A stretch of DNA of 64,000 nt. Source: Adiantum capillus-veneris (taxonomy: Eukaryota > Streptophyta > Polypodiopsida > Polypodiales > Pteridaceae). Shown in pieces: positions 59,434 to 64,000 of the stretch. The notes beneath the pieces are model-generated. The model saw only the letters and a program-made list of their open reading frames with translations. It made no database searches and was not told the DNA's origin. The DNA lies in assembly GCA_014529385.2 (NCBI GenBank), contig CM043961.1, forward strand, positions 16,410,478 through 16,474,477, given 5' to 3'. How positions within the stretch are numbered: the first letter of the stretch is position 1; every line of letters starts with the position of its first letter. The position numbers and the translations under genes are program-made.

Positions 59434-59549
59434 AGAGGGAGAGAGAGAAAGAGGGGAAGGGAACATGAGAGGGAGGAGAGGGAAGGAGCATACCTGGCTC
59501 TCCTTCCTCTCCTTGTGTGTGTGTGTGTGTGTGGGGGCGGGGGGGGGGG
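59284..59549. repeat. compound CT / TG / GA / TG / G tracts
   Basis: CT 59284-59318, TG 59336-59378, GA 59380-59430, TG 59514-59533, then G runs to 59549. Confidence 0.97.
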
Positions 59550-59757
59550 TACCTATTTTGCTAGAGCGCTAAAACTTCTGAGATCGGAGTTTTTGACGCT
59601 CTCGGTTTATTTTTTACCTTTGTCGGCGTCGCTATGCTCATCACTATGCTTCAAATAGCATAGCGAAGCTCATTGCGACGAGCATAGGGATGCTGTGGAT
59701 TTTAACATTTGAGCGTCGCACTGCTAGTGTCGCTAATATGAAGAACATCTTGTAGTG
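59550..59757 (-). mobile_element. CACTA-type transposon end (one terminus only)
   Basis: The block ends AAGAACATCTTGTAGTG, the inverse of CACTACAAGATGTTCTT, which is the plant CACTA terminal consensus CACTACAAGA. The 200 bases before it carry a repeated GCGTCGC/GCGACG word (about 59597, 59626, 59678, 59713, 59730), as subterminal repeats do. No transposase is linked and the other end was not found. Confidence 0.6.
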
Positions 59758-59774
59758 CTATTCCTAAGAAAATA

Positions 59775-61130
59775 TGCTACTCTCAATTAAAACATTAACG
59801 GCCCATAAGAATGATGTTAGTGGCAAATAAAATTATTGCCAAAACCGTAGTCCTTAGTCCTTCTGATAAAGAAATCACTCCTCATCAAAATGGTTTTATC
59901 AAAGGAAGGCCAATGTATGATAACATCCTGTAAGCAATGTTTGGCATAGAGTATGCATCCTTCACAAAACAAGAGTGTGTCTTACTTTAGCTGGATTTGG
60001 ACAAAGCCTATGAGAGGATCATATGGTTGTTCGTTGAAGAGGTTATGAAATATCCGGGCTTTGGGCCACGGCTATGTCGATTAATTCTCACCCTCAAAGT
60101 GGGAAACCATTATGAGCTTCTGTTTAATGACAGAATTGTGGCTGCATTTGAAGTCAAAAGATCAATCAAGCAAGGCTTCCCACTAGCCCCATTGCATTTC
60201 TCCATTTGCTCCCATCCTTTGGTTACTTGCTTGAAGACAATGCTTTGAGAGGGGAGATCCATGGGCTGACCTTGCCTAACAAATGCCCACCTCCTTGCGA
60301 AGCTCCTTGCGGATGACTCCGTTCTTTTTCTTAAATCATGCCCATAGGTAGTTAAAAAGGCTCTTGAGATTGTGCAAACATTTGCCACAGCCTCTGGACC
60401 GAAATGCAATATTGAAAAATCAAGATTGATTTTACTATCAAAAAACGAGCAGAAAACGACTCCTTCAATCCATCTATGTGGACCAGAGAGATAGTTTCTA
60501 AAGGGCAGATCTTTCATCGCCTGGGGGCACCACTGGGGGTCGACGTAACACACAAACAAAGATTCTAATGGGTCATGGATAAGGTAAAGAACAAGATGCA
60601 AAGGTAGGAGTATGTACTTCTTCCTTTCCAAAGTAGGCTTAAAGTGATAATTTTGTTTATGCTCCTGTACATAGCCTTCATAGGTCCACTCCTCAAGTTA
60701 GCCAAGTGCAACTAGAAGGACTTTCTAAAACCGGTGAAAAGATTCCTATGGAAAAATAACACTAAAGATTCGACACCATGGCAGTGGGCCAGATGGGAGT
60801 TTGTCATAAGGCCAGATGGAGTCGGGATTCTCAACCGGGTCATCCATGCAGAGGTCCAGTGTGCCAAACTATTGTCGTCAATCACTAAGCAAAACCAGGC
60901 ATGGGAAATTATGACTAGTAAGGACATGATTGACAAGGCAAAACTCATCTCGCAAGGAGGCCAATGGAAAGACCTGGTCGTGCACGACAAGCTGCTTGCC
61001 CCTCGGTGGACCAACCTGAGGGTCAGAGGCTTAACCGGAGAGCTAGTTCAAAAATGCACTAGATCATTAAAGGTGTTGGATTGGGGAGAGTTGACAAGGA
61101 ATTTTCAAAATTCCATAACTCACTAGTCCC
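59775..61130 (+). mobile_element. LINE (non-LTR) reverse transcriptase fragment, decayed
   Basis: The plus strand shows LINE RT motifs in order: ANKIIAKT, HQNGFIKGRPMYDNIL (about 59885-59932), LDLDKAYERIIWLFVEE (59990-60040; palm acidic residue), SIKQGFPLAPLHFSIC (60160-60210), KLLADDSVLFLKSC (60300-60340; catalytic ADD) and FATASGPKCNIEKSRL (60390-60430). The region after RT has PVKRFLWKNNTKDSTPW, WEFVIRPDGVGILN and LLAPRWTNLRVRG. Stops (for example TAG before LDLDKAYERI) and frameshifts make it a pseudo-element. The endonuclease, the 5' part and the poly(A) tail are missing. It abuts the CACTA end at 59757. Confidence 0.85.
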
Positions 61131-61238
61131 CGGGGCTCTCTAAAACAAGAAACATCCACTTGAACCAAGAAAGCGTACACCTATATCAGCAAAAACACAA
61201 GAAGTGATGAGACTGAACGATGAGCCCAAATTGGCCTC

Positions 61239-61255
61239 TGTGTGTGTGTGTGTGT

Positions 61256-61336
<81 letters not shown>
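61239..61336. repeat. (TG)n microsatellite
   Basis: About 98 bp of TG with one TA interruption, immediately downstream of the LINE fragment. Confidence 0.97.
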
Positions 61337-61337
<1 letters not shown>

Positions 61338-62004
61338 ACCTCGTGCCCACTCCCCTCAGCACTCCATCTACAGCTCCATGACAACCCTATATTACTCCAC
61401 TCATAATAGAATAGGTACAAGAGAAATGCTTTGTTCATGCTAAACTGACTTCAACAAGGCCATTTGTGCCTTTTTGTTTAACATTGCAGCAAATTCAAGT
61501 GATCATCAAGTCTCCTTGAACTGTGAGAATTGGTCAGCTTAAAGCCATCCATTTGCCCCCTTGGCCCTCTCCACTTTGCTTCTCTCTCTTTTGAGTTTGG
61601 CCGCTGAGAGGAGGCGAGTAGGAGCTAGACTGTAGCGGGCGATAGGCACCAAAAATTACTATTGTAGCGTCAATAGGTGGAGATCTACATTTTGAGTTGT
61701 ATCTATACTACTCTATTAAGCAAGTCGATATTTCGGGGGCCACATGCTATAAAGTACTCTCTCCGGGTAAAAGCCTGAGCTTTCGAGCAAATCAACAGCG
61801 ACATCGCTCTCCCGTACATTCAATTTCAAAGTATTGTTTGGTGAGTACACACTGCACATACAAAGCTAGACTATCAAAAAAAAAAAAGCAATTTAATTCA
61901 AAAGATTTTTCTTCGTTGCAACAATCGCCAGTCGCTTTTTTGCACACAAATTACACTAGCAGAGTCCCTCTTTCTTTTCTCTCACTACATTGGCTGCTAG
62001 TTGA

Positions 62005-62009
<5 letters not shown>
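61337..62009. other. intergenic DNA, no gene recognised
   Basis: The frame at 61697-62110 is a short polar stretch running into a CT repeat and has no domain. An 11-A run lies at 61877-61888. Confidence 0.5.

Positions 62010-62097
<88 letters not shown>
62010..62097. repeat. (CT)n microsatellite
   Basis: About 87 bp of pure CT. Confidence 0.97.
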
Positions 62098-62098
<1 letters not shown>

Positions 62099-62442
62099 GG
62101 TGTGGAATGACTCATTGAGGTTTTTGAGAGCCAGCGGGCGCACATTGTTCCATTAGGCAGCAAGGTCAAGTCATGGCACAAGACGAGGCGATTGAGTTCT
62201 GAAAGTAGACCACCCTAGGGGCAGGAGGCGAACAGGCGACAACTCACAAGAGGGAGCTGAAGAGCCTCTAGTAGTGAAGGGATTCAAGAAAATCCTCCTC
62301 CATCCCTCTGTTGTGAGTAGCCCCTCCTCTTTCTTCACCTACTAACTTCTCCATCCGTTTGAGCATCCTTTCCATGAACTGGGGCAACTCGGTTGACCAA
62401 GAAGAGAAACATGCACCAACACGAAGGGTAACTTTTAATGGA

Positions 62443-62489
<47 letters not shown>

Positions 62490-62700
62490 CTATGCTCTTG
62501 ACCTGGATGTTGGATGTGGTTAAGGCAAACCACTTTAATTAAGTGAAGGCTTGGATGGCAGCTTGCAGAGAAAATGTCATTGTTGCAGCGAGCATGGTAG
62601 TGTGGGGTTGCAAGGTAGGAGCAGGCTATTAGACTGTTAGCCAAGGCTCACGAAAATAATTTTATGAAGCTGGATTTGAATCATTTTCACCCCTTTATGA
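62098..62700. other. intergenic DNA with a (GA)n tract
   Basis: GA at 62447-62488. No gene is recognised. Confidence 0.5.
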
Positions 62701-62749
62701 AAGGTAAAAACGATATTTGAGAAGGAAAATTCTACATCAAATTTAAGAA

Positions 62750-62860
62750 AAATTACCAAAATACCCCTCAAATTTCAAAAATTCCCAATGTCCCCCTCAT
62801 ATTCGGCCAAGAAATCCCAAAATTCCCTTCAAGCTTGCCAAAATTTCCAAAATACCCCTA
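62750..62860. repeat. short AAAATNCCC repeat cluster
   Basis: CCAAAATACCCCTCAAATTT, AAAAATTCCCAATGTCCCCC, CCCAAAATTCCCTTCAAG and CCAAAATACCCCTAATATTT are loose ~28-bp repeats. Confidence 0.65.
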
Positions 62861-63144
62861 ATATTTAATCTCACAAACATCTCTATTTTATTTTTTTTGC
62901 ACCTCTCCACATAGAAAGATTGGTTCTCCTCAATAGAAAATGATACCACTAGGATTTTAGATGGTATTGAGGCCTCTTCAAATGAAATTATTTATCATTT
63001 TTGAACACACATGCCTCTATTTATTGGTGAATAATCTACTCATCCTATAATGGAGAGCCATTTTCAGGCTCTCCATGTGGCTCAAAGCAAGAGACAGGAG
63101 TCATGGATGCGAATTGTCGGCATTGGCATGAGAGTGGAAGGGAA

Positions 63145-63178
<34 letters not shown>

Positions 63179-63221
63179 CAAGGCAAAGAAAGAAAGAGAA
63201 TGGATTGGGTGCCAAGAAAAG

Positions 63222-63258
<37 letters not shown>

Positions 63259-63330
63259 AGGAAGGGACACACGCTTGTAATATTTAATTTGAATGTTAGG
63301 ACACCCACAACAATTGGAGGAAAACGCTTA
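62861..63330. repeat. intergenic DNA with poly(G) and (CT)n tracts
   Basis: A 32-G run (63145-63176) and CT (63223-63255). The Gly-rich and Pro-rich frames over it are artefacts. Confidence 0.9.
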
Positions 63331-64000
63331 CGTTTAGTATAATCCCCTCTAAATTTTTTGAGATTTATCTCTAATCGCGAATGACTGTTATCAAGAAGGA
63401 GGAAGCGGCTTACCGAGAAGAAGAAGTTCTTGATAGAAATATAGTGTACTTGCGAAAATGTTTGGGTATGTCTTGGGTCAGTGTGTGGATATGTTGTATT
63501 GGTTGGAGACCCCTATACAAAGGATATGCCAAGGTCTGCATGTATTCTTTTTGAGTTAATTCAAATCAAGCTCTTAAGAGCATTTGAAAAAAAAAAAGAG
63601 AAACTACAAAGGTTTAGAGAATCTATAAAGTGCAGATAAGTTTCACACAAAAACCTTCAAATATATTAAATTTGCCTCTAAAATGTTAGAAAAAAGGTAT
63701 GGTATAGCCAAATGCTTGGAGAATCCTCAATTTAGTGTAATTCCACTTGCAATTTTTGAAATTTATCTCTAAATTATAGATTTGAAGGTGAGGAAACCTA
63801 CAAAGTATAGAGAATTTGAGTGTAAAAGCCTTCAAATATAATCAAATTTCCCCTAAAATTTCTCATATGAAAGTTTTCAAAGTTTTTAGGAGAAAGCACT
63901 ATCCCTCAACTTGATTTAGTGTAATCCCCCTTACAAAATTTTGAGATTTGCCTCGAAAACTCTAATTTGCCTTTAAACGCTCGAGAAAACCTAGATTTGG
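63330..64000. repeat. degenerate ~180-bp tandem repeat at the window edge
   Basis: TTTAGT.TAATCCCCCT...AATTTTTGAGATTT.TCTCTAA recurs at about 63333, 63732 and 63915. CCTTCAAATAT..T.AAATTT.CC.CTAAAAT recurs at about 63646 and 63829. The last two units are spaced 180-183 bp, and the first lies about two periods earlier. The array leaves the window. Confidence 0.7.

Noticed and set aside
58230-62900. 4.6-kb element with inverted ends holding the LINE fragment
   Set aside because: The GGGGTATTTTGG-type words at 58.3 kb and their inverse at 62.8 kb are short and do not align beyond ~25 bp, so they are probably independent short repeats.

Overview
The window is repeat-dominated nuclear DNA of a land plant. 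The evidence is the mix of plant-type Ty3/gypsy and Ty1/copia LTR elements with primer-binding sites of the TGGTATCAGAGC type, CACTA transposons of the Tnp2 type, a plant LINE, a decayed plant PPR gene, and telomere-like AAACCCTAA words inside one LTR. Very long CT, GT, GA and G tracts run throughout. The species cannot be read from the sequence. A large-genome plant such as a fern, lycophyte or gymnosperm would fit, but that is a guess. I see no intact host gene, no rRNA or tRNA gene, no organellar block and nothing prokaryotic.

Layout. 1-7.3 kb: broken gypsy (chromodomain) pieces, including a 1.95-kb direct tandem duplication carrying an LTR and an inverted gag piece. 7.3-8.6 kb: an element with long terminal inverted repeats and an LTR remnant inside it. 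8.7-10.4 kb: minisatellite and short-repeat DNA. 10.4-12.5 kb: LTR, primer-binding site and gag of another copy of the first gypsy family. 13.9-22 kb: a second, minus-strand gypsy lineage, heavily broken, with a 210-bp-arm hairpin in its protease region and a second protease-like domain downstream of integrase. 22.9-25.1 kb: a CT tract split by a 1.6-kb probable solo LTR. 25.7-27.8 kb: an unrecognised minus-strand coding-like region with at least five related blocks. 29-32.5 kb: a CACTA transposon. 32.5-35.8 kb: a third gypsy, minus strand, with an extra partial LTR to 36.1 kb. 36.1-38.9 kb: about twelve units of a ~180-bp repeat built from alternating inverted half-units, split by a LINE 3' end. 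38.9-45.4 kb: a long LTR into which a young, nearly whole copia element has inserted. 45.4-50.4 kb: non-coding retroelement-like interior and microsatellites. 50.4-53.1 kb: the 5' half of a second copia. 53.1-53.8 kb: a second, truncated copy of the long LTR that supplies the empty site for the young copia. 53.8-64 kb: microsatellites, a PPR pseudogene, an unrecognised ORF pair, a CACTA end, a LINE reverse transcriptase fragment and a second ~180-bp degenerate repeat at the right edge.

The reading is nested insertion and decay: CACTA, gypsy, copia and LINE elements are inserted into or beside one another, then altered by local duplication, inversion and microsatellite growth. The most unusual structures are the alternating-inverted ~180-bp array at 36.1-38.9 kb, the second retropepsin-like domain at 13.9-15.1 kb, the 19.5-19.9 kb hairpin and the repeated exon-like blocks at 26.0-27.8 kb. 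All motif counts and identities were made by eye.
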